DNA from: CAZEQJ01 sp964514385
GTDB taxonomy: Bacteria > Bacteroidota > Bacteroidia > Cytophagales > Cyclobacteriaceae
Direction of reading: 5' to 3'
DNA: 64,000 nt
Assembly: GCA_964514385.1 (NCBI GenBank)
Contig: CAZEQJ010000002.1
Coordinates: 133,746 to 197,745 of the forward strand
Position numbers and translations under genes: made by a program. The notes beneath the pieces were generated by a model that did not search any database, was not told where the DNA came from, and saw nothing but the letters and a program-made list of their open reading frames with translations. Numbering within the stretch: position 1 is the stretch's first letter; each line of letters starts with the position of its first letter. Of the stretch, positions 35,455 through 44,708 are shown piece after piece.

Positions 35455-36197
35455 GGTTAGAGAATGTTTCCTTTGATCTGACCCGTCTTTCCTTCCGTGA
35501 TTTGAATGAATCATTTCCGGAGCAGCAGATTACCGTGATTCTCGGTCCGAACGGAGCAGGAAAAACTACACTTCTGAAGTTACTGAGTGGAGTGCGGAAG
35601 CCACATAAGGGAAAAGTATTGCTTTCCGAAAAGGCACTCGGAGATTATAAGGCGCGGGAACTGGCTATGCTACGCAGTGTGGTAGAGCAGCAACATGATG
35701 CCATGATCGATTCAAAAGTGATGGATTATGTGGCGTTATCACGATATCCCTACAATGAAAATGACCAGCAAACCTACGAGATCGTAGAAGATCAGATCGC
35801 GAAATTCAATCTGGCTGCATTTTCAGAAAGCTATTTCTCTGAGCTTTCGGGAGGGGAACAGCAGCTGGTGCGTATCTGTAAGGCTTTTGTGCAGCTTGAA
35901 AATGACCATGAGCACCAATGGATCCTGATGGATGAGCCAACCAAAGGGCTGGACTATTTTTATCAGGAGCGAATAATAAGCATTCTGAGGGAGCGTGTAG
36001 CACAGGGAGCTTCTATCATTTTAGTTTTACACGATATTGATATAGCAGCAAGGATAGCTGATCATATCGTTTTAATTAAAAACGGGCAGATTGTGGCTAA
36101 TGCAGCTGTCAGAGATGCCCTAAATCCGGATATTCTGCATCAGGTATTCAACGCAAGATTCAAAAAGACGAGGGATGGCAGATGGCTCGTAGAGTGA
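35451..36197 (+). CDS. ABC transporter ATP-binding protein (FecE/HmuV type)
   Basis: A 248-residue ATPase. Walker A is GPNGAGKTT, signature LSGGEQQLVRICKAF, Walker B WILMDEPTKGLD and switch His LVLHDID. It fits the iron-siderophore/heme/cobalamin importer group and partners the overlapping permease. The VILGPNGAGKTTLLKLLSG region is fully conserved, so the pair should be functional. Confidence 0.9.
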   Translation: MRLENVSFDLTRLSFRDLNESFPEQQITVILGPNGAGKTTLLKLLSGVRKPHKGKVLLSEKALGDYKARELAMLRSVVEQQHDAMIDSKVMDYVALSRYPYNENDQQTYEIVEDQIAKFNLAAFSESYFSELSGGEQQLVRICKAFVQLENDHEHQWILMDEPTKGLDYFYQERIISILRERVAQGASIILVLHDIDIAARIADHIVLIKNGQIVANAAVRDALNPDILHQVFNARFKKTRDGRWLVE

Positions 36198-36253
36198 GGC
36201 TTAACAATTACTTTAATTTAGAAATGAGTTTGTTCGCGCTTACTTAATATCAA

Positions 36254-36265
36254 CTGAACGTTCAG
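36254..36265. promoter_or_regulatory. 12-bp perfect palindrome upstream of the giant phosphatase
   Basis: CTGAACGTTCAG reads the same on both strands and lies 44 bases before the ATG. It is a plausible dimeric-regulator site, though the regulator is unknown. Confidence 0.4.
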
Positions 36266-36270
36266 GTAAC

Positions 36271-36311
36271 CATAGAAAGGTAACTTACAATACCAAAATC
36301 ACCTTTCTATG
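36271..36311 (+). promoter_or_regulatory. Hairpin over the start codon of the giant phosphatase gene
   Basis: CATAGAAAGGT (36271-36281) pairs perfectly over 11 bases with ACCTTTCTATG (36301-36311), whose last three bases are the ATG start codon. The loop is 19 bases. If formed in mRNA it would hide the start. Confidence 0.6.
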
Positions 36312-39300
36312 AAACCTATATATCTATTCCTAATCACATTATTAATGCCATTATTGAGTATGGCACAGGAAGCAAGATTAGCTCCTTTTTATCATGGTGT
36401 TGCATCAGGCGACCCATTGTCAGACCGTGTAATCATCTGGACACGCGTGACACCTCCGGATGAGGATATATCCGAAATACCTGTCAGGTGGCAAATTGCT
36501 ACTGATGTTGATATGACTTCGATAGTAGCTTCAGGTGATACTATCACCGATTATATGAGAGATTTCACTGTGAAAGTCGACGTCTCAGGCCTTTCGCCGG
36601 GCACAACTTACTACTATAATTTTTATGCATTAGGTAAAAATTCCATCACAGGCAGAACGAAAACTACTCCTGTTGGGACTACTGACTTTGTTAAATTTGC
36701 AGTTGTTTCCTGCAGCAATTATCAGGCAGGCTATTTTAATGCATATGGTCGTATTGCAGAAAAGAATGATCTTGATGCGGTAATCCATTTGGGCGACTAT
36801 ATTTATGAATACTCAGCCACAGGCGACGATTTTTATGGAAATGCAAGTTTACGGGATAAGGACCGAGCCCATTTCCCTGACAAGGAATTAAATATGCTTG
36901 GCGACTATCGGGCCAGATACGCACAGTATCGATTGGATCCTGATCTCAGAGCAGCACATCAGCAGCATCCTTTTATTAATGTGTGGGACGATCATGAATC
37001 TGCCAATGATGCTTATGATGGCGGTGCAGAAAACCACAACGACGGAGAAGGCCCCTGGATGACGCGACTGGAGGCTGCCAAGAAAGCTTACGAAGAGTGG
37101 ATACCGGTACGATCCATCGAGCCGCTCTACAGAAATTTAGAATACGGTGATCTTGTAGACCTCATCATGCTGGATACAAGAATCGAGGCCAGAGAGCAGC
37201 AGATTAACGATGTAACAAATCCGGCACTCTATTCGCCAACCAGGACATTACTGGGAGCCCAACAATTTGATTTTCTGATCGATGAACTGAAATCCTCCAC
37301 AGCTAAATGGAAATTGCTGGGCAACCAGGTAATATTTTCTGATTTTGTGGTAGCCTGGGCAGCAAATGGAACACCAGGGTTTGAAACACCTGAAGTAGTT
37401 GAAAGTATTTTTCTTGATATATGGGATGGCTATCCTTATGAGCGCCAGCGAATCATTGATTCCATTGGACTTAATAACATAGATAATGTTGTAATTTTAA
37501 CAGGTGATTTTCATTCCGGTTTTGCCTTTGATGTGGCTGATTCGGTCTCTGCCTTCTCGACCTCAATATTTGGTACACCTGTGGGCACCCCAGAGTATGA
37601 CGGAGAAACTCAGGCAGGCTCTATTGCAGTGGAGTTTGCCACCCCATCAATTTCAGCAGCCAATTTCGATGAAAATCTGGATCCCGCTACATCAGCAGGT
37701 TTTGAATTTCAAATCAATAACCCACTGCCTCCTTCCGCAGGCGTCTTTGCCGGTGTTAATCCCAATCCTCATATGAAGTATGCCGAGCTGGATAAACACG
37801 GATATTTCACCATCACATTGACAGATTCCACTGCTCATGCCGATTTTTATGTAGTGGATGATATACTGACACGCACAACGGGAGAGTCTGTCGATGCGAG
37901 TTTCGTTACCCTTGATGGTGAGAATAAGCTTACACCACGTGCTGTTCCTGCACCTGCGGGCGCTTCAGCTCCTGTAGCACCAGGAGACCCTATTCGTGAA
38001 GTGATTACGCCGAACAACGGAATTTCACTTACTAAAATAGGAGGTTTTGATACAGGACTTGGTGAAGGTGCAGCAGAGATTTCAGCATATCATCCTCAAT
38101 CTGAAAGATTATATGTTGTCAATGCTGTCCAAAATTCCGTTGACATTGTAGATATCAGCACCATTTCAGAACCGGTTGTTTTTGGTACCATTGATGCAAC
38201 GCAATACGGAGCAGGTGCAAATAGCGTCGCTGTTATTGGTGATTATATTGCGGTAGCCGTAGAAGCAATAAATCCAACTGACTCAGGCTCTGTGGTCATC
38301 TATGATATTGATGGAAATTATATTGACGATATCGTGGTAGGTGCTCTGCCTGATATGGTCACCGGTTTGGTCAGCGCCAGTGATACCTTGATTTTTGTTG
38401 CCATAGAAGGTGAGCCAAGTGATGATTATACTATCGACCCCAAAGGCGGTGTGGAAATTATTGATATCACGGATATTTCGAACCCGGTAACCACATCACT
38501 ACGATTTGATGGCTTTGATTCAACTACGCTTGTAACATCTGGTGTTCGCATTTTTGGTCCGGGAGCATCGGTTGCTACCGACCTTGAACCAGAATATATC
38601 ACCATTTCACCTAATCTTGATACCGCCTATGCCATCTGTCAGGAAAACAATGCATTGGTCGTAATCGACATTGCCGGGAAATCGGTGGAGGCTATTCTCC
38701 CACTCGGATATAAAGACCATTCCGCTATGGGTAATGGGCTTGATCCCAGTGACAGAGATGGTGGTATTTCCATCCGAAACTGGCCATTATTGGGGATGTA
38801 CCAGCCGGATGCTATAGCCGCATTTGAAATAGGTGGTCAAGTGTACATCGCTACAGCCAACGAAGGGGATGCCCGGGATTACGACGGCTTTAGTGAAGAA
38901 ATAAGATTTGGCGATCTTGGAGATCCTGAGGAAACTACATTTGATTTGGATCCCACCTTGTGGCCTGATGGGGATATGTTGAAAGAGAATATCCATCTGG
39001 GCAGAATAAATATTACCACCGCTACGGGAGATACAGATGGTGATGGTGACCTGGATGTTGTTTATTCCTATGGTGGTCGCTCGTTTTCTATATGGAATGG
39101 ATCCACCGGAGCATTAGTTTGGGATTCCGGAGACGATTTTGAACAGATCATAGCCAATACACTTCCGGACTTTTTTAATGGTGAATATGATCCGGATATT
39201 ATGAAGTTTGACTTCGAAAGTCGAAGCGACAACAAAGGAGGCGAGCCGGAAGCGATCGTCACTGCTGAAATTGAAGGCGACACCTATGCCTTTATCGGTC

Positions 39301-42300
39301 TCGAAAGACAAGGTGGTATCATGGTCTTTAATATCACTGATCCTGCAAATCCCGTATTTGAAACCTATGAGCGGTCAAACCTGGTCGATATCTCTCCTGA
39401 AGGAATGATTTTCGTGCCCGGAGCGGAAAGCCCTACTGGTAATGATCTGATCATTACATCCAATGAAGTAAGTGGTACTGTGGCCTTTTATGAAGTATCC
39501 ACCGGAGAAACTTCTGTTTCCCGGCCTTTGAATGTTACGGCAAAAGCAGATGGTGAGATCATAAACGTTACATGGGATCAGGATGACCTCGCCGATGGAT
39601 TTAATGTATATCGTTCCACAGAGCCTGACGGTGGCTTTAGCTTTGCAGGCTTTACCAATAGAAATATGCTGAAAGATGAGGCTGTCTTGCCTTCTAATAC
39701 ATATTTCTACTATGTGACTGCAGTGAAGTCAAGCATAGAATCTGCATCCAGTGATACGGTTGGTGTACGGACAGGAACTGCACCAAAAGGAGATATTCAA
39801 ATGTTCTATAAAGGCAGCTACAGCACAGGTCTAGGAGAGGGCGCCGCAGAGATATCTTCTTATGATCCTATCTCACAACGCCTGGCGATTGTAAACGCTG
39901 CTTCCACTACCGTGGATATCCTGGACATATCAGATATCAACAATCCGACATTGATTACCCAGATAGATGCAACCGAGTATGGTAATGGAGCCAATAGTGT
40001 AGTAGTTGCAAAAGGTGGTGTTTTGGCAGTTGCTATAGAAAATGAAGTGGGTACCGATCCGGGATTGGTTGCTTTCTTTGACATGGAGGGTACATTCATT
40101 TCGCAGGTAACCGTGGGTGTACTGCCGGATATGTTGGCCATTACTCCTGATAGCACTAAAATACTGGTAGCAAATGAGGGTGAGCCAAATGATGATTATA
40201 CCATCGATCCTGAGGGGTCAGTTTCTGTAATCACCTTGCCGGCTGACGTTTCTACCATTTCACAATCCGATGTGCTGATGCTCGATTTTAATGATTTTGA
40301 CACTGATTCAGCAGCGCTGGTCGCCAGCGGCGTCAGAATATTTGGTCCGGGTGCTTCCGTTTCTCAGGATCTTGAACCAGAATACATCACTGTTGCTAAA
40401 GATGGTTCCAAAGCATTTGTAGCCCTCCAGGAGAATAATGCACTTGCAGTTATCGATCTGTCTGTTGACCCTCCCGTTATTTCAGCTATCGCTCCGCTAG
40501 GTTTTAAAAACCATGCGTTGGTAGAAAATGCAATTGACATAAGCGACAGGGATGGGGGTATTAATATTACCAGGTGGCCATTATTCGGCATGTATCAGCC
40601 CGATGCTATTGCCTCGTTTGAAATAGGTGGAATGAACTACGTCGTTTCTGCCAATGAAGGCGATGCAAGAGACTATGATGGCTATTCGGAAGAAATTCGG
40701 TTTGGCGATCTGGGAGATCCTGAGGAAACCACATTTACACTAGATGAATCAATCTGGCCTCCGGCAGCTGTTGAGTTTCTCCAGGACAATGCACTGATGG
40801 GCAGAATTAACATTACCACTGCAACAGGTGACAGTGATAATGACGGTGATCTGGATACGGTGTATATATACGGAGGACGGTCGTTTACCATCTGGGATGA
40901 AAATGGAAGTCTCGTATGGGATAGTAAAAACGACTTTTCATTGATCAGTGCAGCGCAATTCCCTCATTTATTTAATGCACAATATGACCCGGAAGAGGGA
41001 GGTTATGTTGCTGAAGACAGAAGTGATAATAAAGGCGGAGAACCAGAGGCTGTAGTGACAGGGGTAATTGATGGAAGAACCTATGCTTTCATCGGAATGG
41101 AACGAATGGGTGGAGTTTTTGTATATGATGTTACCAACCCGAATAAGCCACAGTTTGAACTATATGAGCCAGCGCCACGCGGGGATATCTCTCCTGAAGG
41201 AATGTTGTTTTTAACACCTGATCAGAGTCCTACCGGTGTGCCTATGCTGATTTTATCGAATGAGGTGAGTGGAACAGTATCTTTTTACGAATTGACTGGA
41301 GAACCATTCGTGAAGCCTGAAGCACCAGCTAATCTTCAGGCCAGTGCTAAGTCCACCACGTCAGTACGTCTTGAATGGACATATCCCGGTGCTGCCGAGA
41401 AATATGAAATATTCAGATTCGACGGGGAAGAGTTTAAATTAATTGCAACGACCACCATTCCGCAATACATTGATAATGATGTGGTTGCTGATGAACTTTA
41501 CGAGTACTATGTAAAAGCTGTAAAATCCAACAGAAGCTCAGATCCTTCTGATACTGTTGCAGTTGAAACAATTTATACCCTGCAGTTATTACACGCATCA
41601 GATCTTGAAGGTGGGGTAGAAGCCATCCAGAATGCACCGGATTTTGCTGCAATAATTGATGCACTCGAAGAGTCGTTTGACAATACCGTTATAATTTCAG
41701 CCGGAGATAACTTTATACCTGGTCCATTCTTTGGTGCTGCCTCTGATGGATCGGTAAGATCTACGATACAGGAGGTGAATAAAATCTACTTCGGCAATGA
41801 AAATCTGACGAATCTGCGTGAGGCAAGTGGTCGTATTGATATTTCAATTATGAATATCATCGGGTTTGACGCTTCAGCCGTAGGAAACCATGAATTTGAT
41901 GCTGGAACTAGTGCACTTTTTGAAATTATAGGTACAGACATTCGTGGTACATCATTTGGTGACGTACGCTGGTTAGGCGCTCAGTTTCCTTACCTGTCAT
42001 CAAATCTCGACTTTAGCGGAGATGATAACCTTTCTGGCTTGTTCACTGACCGTTTGTTCCCGACAGTAGATTATAAAGCTGATCTGGGCGATCTTACTGC
42101 AACGGGTGATGCACCAAAGATTGCGCCTTACACATGGGTAGAAAAAGGCGGAGAGGTCATAGGCATTGTAGGAGCAACTACTCAGGTGCTTGAATCCATC
42201 ACCTCCAACGGTGGTGTTGAGGTTATTGGAACCAAAACTAATGATATGACAGCCCTGGCAGACATTATTCAGCCTGCCATCGATACAGTGCTTAAATATT

Positions 42301-44315
42301 CCAATAAAGTTATACTCGTGTCTCATTTACAGCAGATAGCCCTCGAAAAGGAGCTAATAGGCCTTCTAAATGGAGTAGATATCGTTATAGCCGGTGGGTC
42401 AGACGTGCTTCAGGCCAATGCAGGAGATATACTGCAGGATGGTGATGTAGCTGAAGAAGCCTATCCATTTATTACAGATAATGCAGATGGCGATCCGGCA
42501 GTGGTCGTTGGAACAGATGGTGAGTACAGCTATGTAGGCCGTCTGGTTGTAAGCTTTGATGACAATGGCATATTGGATGTTGGAAGCATAGATGATGCTA
42601 TCAACGGACCATACGCAGCCAAACGTGAGGTTGTAGAAAGCCTGTGGGATGGTCTCTATGCAAATGCATTTGCTACAGACGAAACCAAAGCTTCATTGGT
42701 GAAAACATTAACCGAAGCGGTAGATGAAATAGTGCTCGGACAGGATGGAAATGTATTTGGCCTTACTGATGTATTCCTGGAAGGAAGAAGAAACGCTGTC
42801 AGAACGCAGGAAACTAATCTGGGTAATCTTACAGCAGATGCCAATCTGTGGATTGCTCAGAAATATGATCCTGAGGTAGCTGTATCTATCAAAAACGGTG
42901 GTGGTATACGTGCTGCAATAGGTACGACAGTGGAAGTATCGCCTGGAGTTTATGAAGATTTTCCTCCTCAGGAAAACCCACGGTCCGGTAAAATGGAAGG
43001 TGAAGTATCAGAGCTGGACATTAAGAATTCCATGAGATTTAACAATAGCCTTTCTGTTCTTGAGCTTTCAGCCTCTGATCTGAAAATGGTATTGGAGCAT
43101 GCGGTTGCTGCAACTGCTCCGGGAGCAACTCCGGGTCAGTTTGCACAGGTAGGTGGTATTAACTTCAGTTTTGATCCGTCGTTGCCTTCCGGAGAACGTA
43201 TTCTCAATGCTGTGATTGTAGATAGCGAAGGTGTGATTACAGACCGTATCGTGGATAACGGTGTTGTATTTGGAGACTCTGAACGTACTATTAAGGTGGT
43301 TACATTAAACTTCCTTGCTGGTGGAGGAGATAGTTATCCATTTAATACACTGGCTGAAAATAGAGTCGATCTTGACACTGTCACTTCTGTGGATTTCGCT
43401 GGCCAGGCTTCGTTTGGCGATTTCGGTGAAGAACAGGATGCATTGGCGGAATATATGGCTGAATTCTATGCAAGTACTGCTTTCAATATGGAAGAGACCA
43501 GCCCTGAAAATGACAAGCGTATCCAGAACCTTGATTTCAGAGCGGATAGTCTTGTTCGGGAGAGCCAGACGATCACTTTCCAGCCGATAGAGGACAAGCT
43601 GGTAACAGATGATGCCTTTAAACTTGAAGCATCATCTTCTGCAGGGTTATCCGTAACATTTGAAGCTACCATCGGAAGTGAGTTTATTGAGATTTTTGCC
43701 GGCGATAGTGTTCGTATTGATGGTGCGGGTACAGTAACGATTACAGCAACGCAGGAAGGAGATTTTGAGACTGCTCCGGCAGGTTCTGTTGAGCAAACGT
43801 TTACTATCAGTAAGCTGGATCAGACCATAACATTCCCGGCCATAAATGACGTAATCATTTCCGATGGCCCTGTCACACTTAGGGCAACGGCAAGCTCAGG
43901 ACTAAATGTTTCATATTCAGTTACCACAGGAACTGGTCTGGTATCTATTTCAGGATCATCTGTAAGCTTACTAGATGTAGGGGCAGTCACCATTGCAGCT
44001 GCCCAACCGGGTAACGAGACATATAATGCGGCTGCCTCAGTGTCAAGGTCTTTTAATATCACATCGATTGTAGGAAATGATGATCTAAGTTTTGGTATCT
44101 ATCCAAATCCAACTTCTGATAGACTGGAAATTTCATTTGGTGAAGTAACGGATCGTCAGATCAGAATAACCGATCTTTCAGGTAAAATGATCGAGCAGAT
44201 AGAATCAGATGAAGTTAGATTAGAGCTGGATATGAGCAAATATTCAAAAGGTATTTATTTGATTATTGTGAGCACAGATGGGAAAAAGGAGACCGCGGTA
44301 ATTGTGAAACAATAA
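36309..44315 (+). CDS. Giant secreted PhoD/5'-nucleotidase fusion with T9SS sorting domain
   Basis: A 2668-residue protein. Signal peptide 1-19; PhoD-type phosphodiesterase/alkaline phosphatase about 22-530 (LGDYIYEY, NVWDDHESAND, MLDTR, LTGDFHSGF); first choice-of-anchor-I propeller about 574-1065; FN3 about 1068-1150; second propeller about 1160-1660; FN3 about 1665-1750; metallophosphoesterase about 1757-2100 (HASDLEGG, SAGDNF, GNHEFD, SHLQQ); 5'-nucleotidase C-terminal domain about 2160-2400 (KNGGGIRA); two Ig-like repeats near 2417 and 2502; type A sorting domain with YPNP at 2598-2601. It should be exported by T9SS to the cell surface or medium and release phosphate from nucleotides and phosphoesters. 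Note that HASDLEGG carries Glu where the family usually has the metal-binding D-x-H His, so activity of the second domain needs testing. Confidence 0.88.
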   Translation: MKPIYLFLITLLMPLLSMAQEARLAPFYHGVASGDPLSDRVIIWTRVTPPDEDISEIPVRWQIATDVDMTSIVASGDTITDYMRDFTVKVDVSGLSPGTTYYYNFYALGKNSITGRTKTTPVGTTDFVKFAVVSCSNYQAGYFNAYGRIAEKNDLDAVIHLGDYIYEYSATGDDFYGNASLRDKDRAHFPDKELNMLGDYRARYAQYRLDPDLRAAHQQHPFINVWDDHESANDAYDGGAENHNDGEGPWMTRLEAAKKAYEEWIPVRSIEPLYRNLEYGDLVDLIMLDTRIEAREQQINDVTNPALYSPTRTLLGAQQFDFLIDELKSSTAKWKLLGNQVIFSDFVVAWAANGTPGFETPEVVESIFLDIWDGYPYERQRIIDSIGLNNIDNVVILTGDFHSGFAFDVADSVSAFSTSIFGTPVGTPEYDGETQAGSIAVEFATPSISAANFDENLDPATSAGFEFQINNPLPPSAGVFAGVNPNPHMKYAELDKHGYFTITLTDSTAHADFYVVDDILTRTTGESVDASFVTLDGENKLTPRAVPAPAGASAPVAPGDPIREVITPNNGISLTKIGGFDTGLGEGAAEISAYHPQSERLYVVNAVQNSVDIVDISTISEPVVFGTIDATQYGAGANSVAVIGDYIAVAVEAINPTDSGSVVIYDIDGNYIDDIVVGALPDMVTGLVSASDTLIFVAIEGEPSDDYTIDPKGGVEIIDITDISNPVTTSLRFDGFDSTTLVTSGVRIFGPGASVATDLEPEYITISPNLDTAYAICQENNALVVIDIAGKSVEAILPLGYKDHSAMGNGLDPSDRDGGISIRNWPLLGMYQPDAIAAFEIGGQVYIATANEGDARDYDGFSEEIRFGDLGDPEETTFDLDPTLWPDGDMLKENIHLGRINITTATGDTDGDGDLDVVYSYGGRSFSIWNGSTGALVWDSGDDFEQIIANTLPDFFNGEYDPDIMKFDFESRSDNKGGEPEAIVTAEIEGDTYAFIGLERQGGIMVFNITDPANPVFETYERSNLVDISPEGMIFVPGAESPTGNDLIITSNEVSGTVAFYEVSTGETSVSRPLNVTAKADGEIINVTWDQDDLADGFNVYRSTEPDGGFSFAGFTNRNMLKDEAVLPSNTYFYYVTAVKSSIESASSDTVGVRTGTAPKGDIQMFYKGSYSTGLGEGAAEISSYDPISQRLAIVNAASTTVDILDISDINNPTLITQIDATEYGNGANSVVVAKGGVLAVAIENEVGTDPGLVAFFDMEGTFISQVTVGVLPDMLAITPDSTKILVANEGEPNDDYTIDPEGSVSVITLPADVSTISQSDVLMLDFNDFDTDSAALVASGVRIFGPGASVSQDLEPEYITVAKDGSKAFVALQENNALAVIDLSVDPPVISAIAPLGFKNHALVENAIDISDRDGGINITRWPLFGMYQPDAIASFEIGGMNYVVSANEGDARDYDGYSEEIRFGDLGDPEETTFTLDESIWPPAAVEFLQDNALMGRINITTATGDSDNDGDLDTVYIYGGRSFTIWDENGSLVWDSKNDFSLISAAQFPHLFNAQYDPEEGGYVAEDRSDNKGGEPEAVVTGVIDGRTYAFIGMERMGGVFVYDVTNPNKPQFELYEPAPRGDISPEGMLFLTPDQSPTGVPMLILSNEVSGTVSFYELTGEPFVKPEAPANLQASAKSTTSVRLEWTYPGAAEKYEIFRFDGEEFKLIATTTIPQYIDNDVVADELYEYYVKAVKSNRSSDPSDTVAVETIYTLQLLHASDLEGGVEAIQNAPDFAAIIDALEESFDNTVIISAGDNFIPGPFFGAASDGSVRSTIQEVNKIYFGNENLTNLREASGRIDISIMNIIGFDASAVGNHEFDAGTSALFEIIGTDIRGTSFGDVRWLGAQFPYLSSNLDFSGDDNLSGLFTDRLFPTVDYKADLGDLTATGDAPKIAPYTWVEKGGEVIGIVGATTQVLESITSNGGVEVIGTKTNDMTALADIIQPAIDTVLKYSNKVILVSHLQQIALEKELIGLLNGVDIVIAGGSDVLQANAGDILQDGDVAEEAYPFITDNADGDPAVVVGTDGEYSYVGRLVVSFDDNGILDVGSIDDAINGPYAAKREVVESLWDGLYANAFATDETKASLVKTLTEAVDEIVLGQDGNVFGLTDVFLEGRRNAVRTQETNLGNLTADANLWIAQKYDPEVAVSIKNGGGIRAAIGTTVEVSPGVYEDFPPQENPRSGKMEGEVSELDIKNSMRFNNSLSVLELSASDLKMVLEHAVAATAPGATPGQFAQVGGINFSFDPSLPSGERILNAVIVDSEGVITDRIVDNGVVFGDSERTIKVVTLNFLAGGGDSYPFNTLAENRVDLDTVTSVDFAGQASFGDFGEEQDALAEYMAEFYASTAFNMEETSPENDKRIQNLDFRADSLVRESQTITFQPIEDKLVTDDAFKLEASSSAGLSVTFEATIGSEFIEIFAGDSVRIDGAGTVTITATQEGDFETAPAGSVEQTFTISKLDQTITFPAINDVIISDGPVTLRATASSGLNVSYSVTTGTGLVSISGSSVSLLDVGAVTIAAAQPGNETYNAAASVSRSFNITSIVGNDDLSFGIYPNPTSDRLEISFGEVTDRQIRITDLSGKMIEQIESDEVRLELDMSKYSKGIYLIIVSTDGKKETAVIVKQ

Positions 44316-44393
44316 CAATAAGAGGCCGGACTTTTAATGCAATTACGCCCACACGGAATTGACGCATTCGAATAAGTAGTGGTTTTAATTAGA

Positions 44394-44420
44394 AAAGGAG
44401 GTAGCAATACCTCTTTTTTT
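44394..44420 (+). terminator. Intrinsic terminator after the giant phosphatase gene
   Basis: A ten-pair stem (AAAGGAGGTA with TACCTCTTTT, one wobble) closed by a GCAA tetraloop and followed by a T-run. Confidence 0.85.
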
Positions 44421-44439
44421 ATCCCCTACAAACCCTTTG

Positions 44440-44471
44440 TTTTGAAAAAATCGTATATACGCTTATATTGC
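44440..44471 (+). promoter_or_regulatory. Weak promoter-like sequence between two terminators
   Basis: TTTTG at 44440-44444, a 19-base spacer and TATATTGC at 44464-44471 (partial -7 match). With the terminator at 44511-44540 it could produce a short RNA of about 60 bases. Confidence 0.22.
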
Positions 44472-44510
44472 ATCATAGTCTTATTTATTTTGAGTTTTTG
44501 ACCTTTTGAG

Positions 44511-44540
44511 CCCGGTTCTGGCTATGGACCGGGTTTTTTT
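44511..44540 (+). terminator. Second intrinsic terminator
   Basis: CCCGGTTC pairs with GGACCGGG (one wobble) around a 7-base loop and is followed by seven T. It is a strong terminator 90 bases after the first one. Confidence 0.8.
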
Positions 44541-44708
44541 ATTCGGACGAGGTTAAAACAGAAATGATGACATGAACTGTCACGCTTGCAAATCAAGGGG
44601 AAAATTAAGCTGAACTATATTTTCATCCCCATTAAACGTAAGAATAACCTGGCCTTTCGGTCGGACAGCAAGAGATGCCAGAATTAGGTATGAAATAACG
44701 GTTTGATC

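Larger units (their letters stand above)
44316..44708. other. Intergenic region of 393 bases
   Basis: It holds two terminators (44394-44420 and 44511-44540), a weak promoter-like sequence between them (44440-44471) and a short inverted repeat TGACA/TGTCA near 44569. No coding frame is supported. Confidence 0.7.

Noticed and set aside
38031..41580. Assembly duplication inside the giant phosphatase gene
   Set aside because: The two copies differ throughout at DNA and protein level, so this is an old domain duplication.
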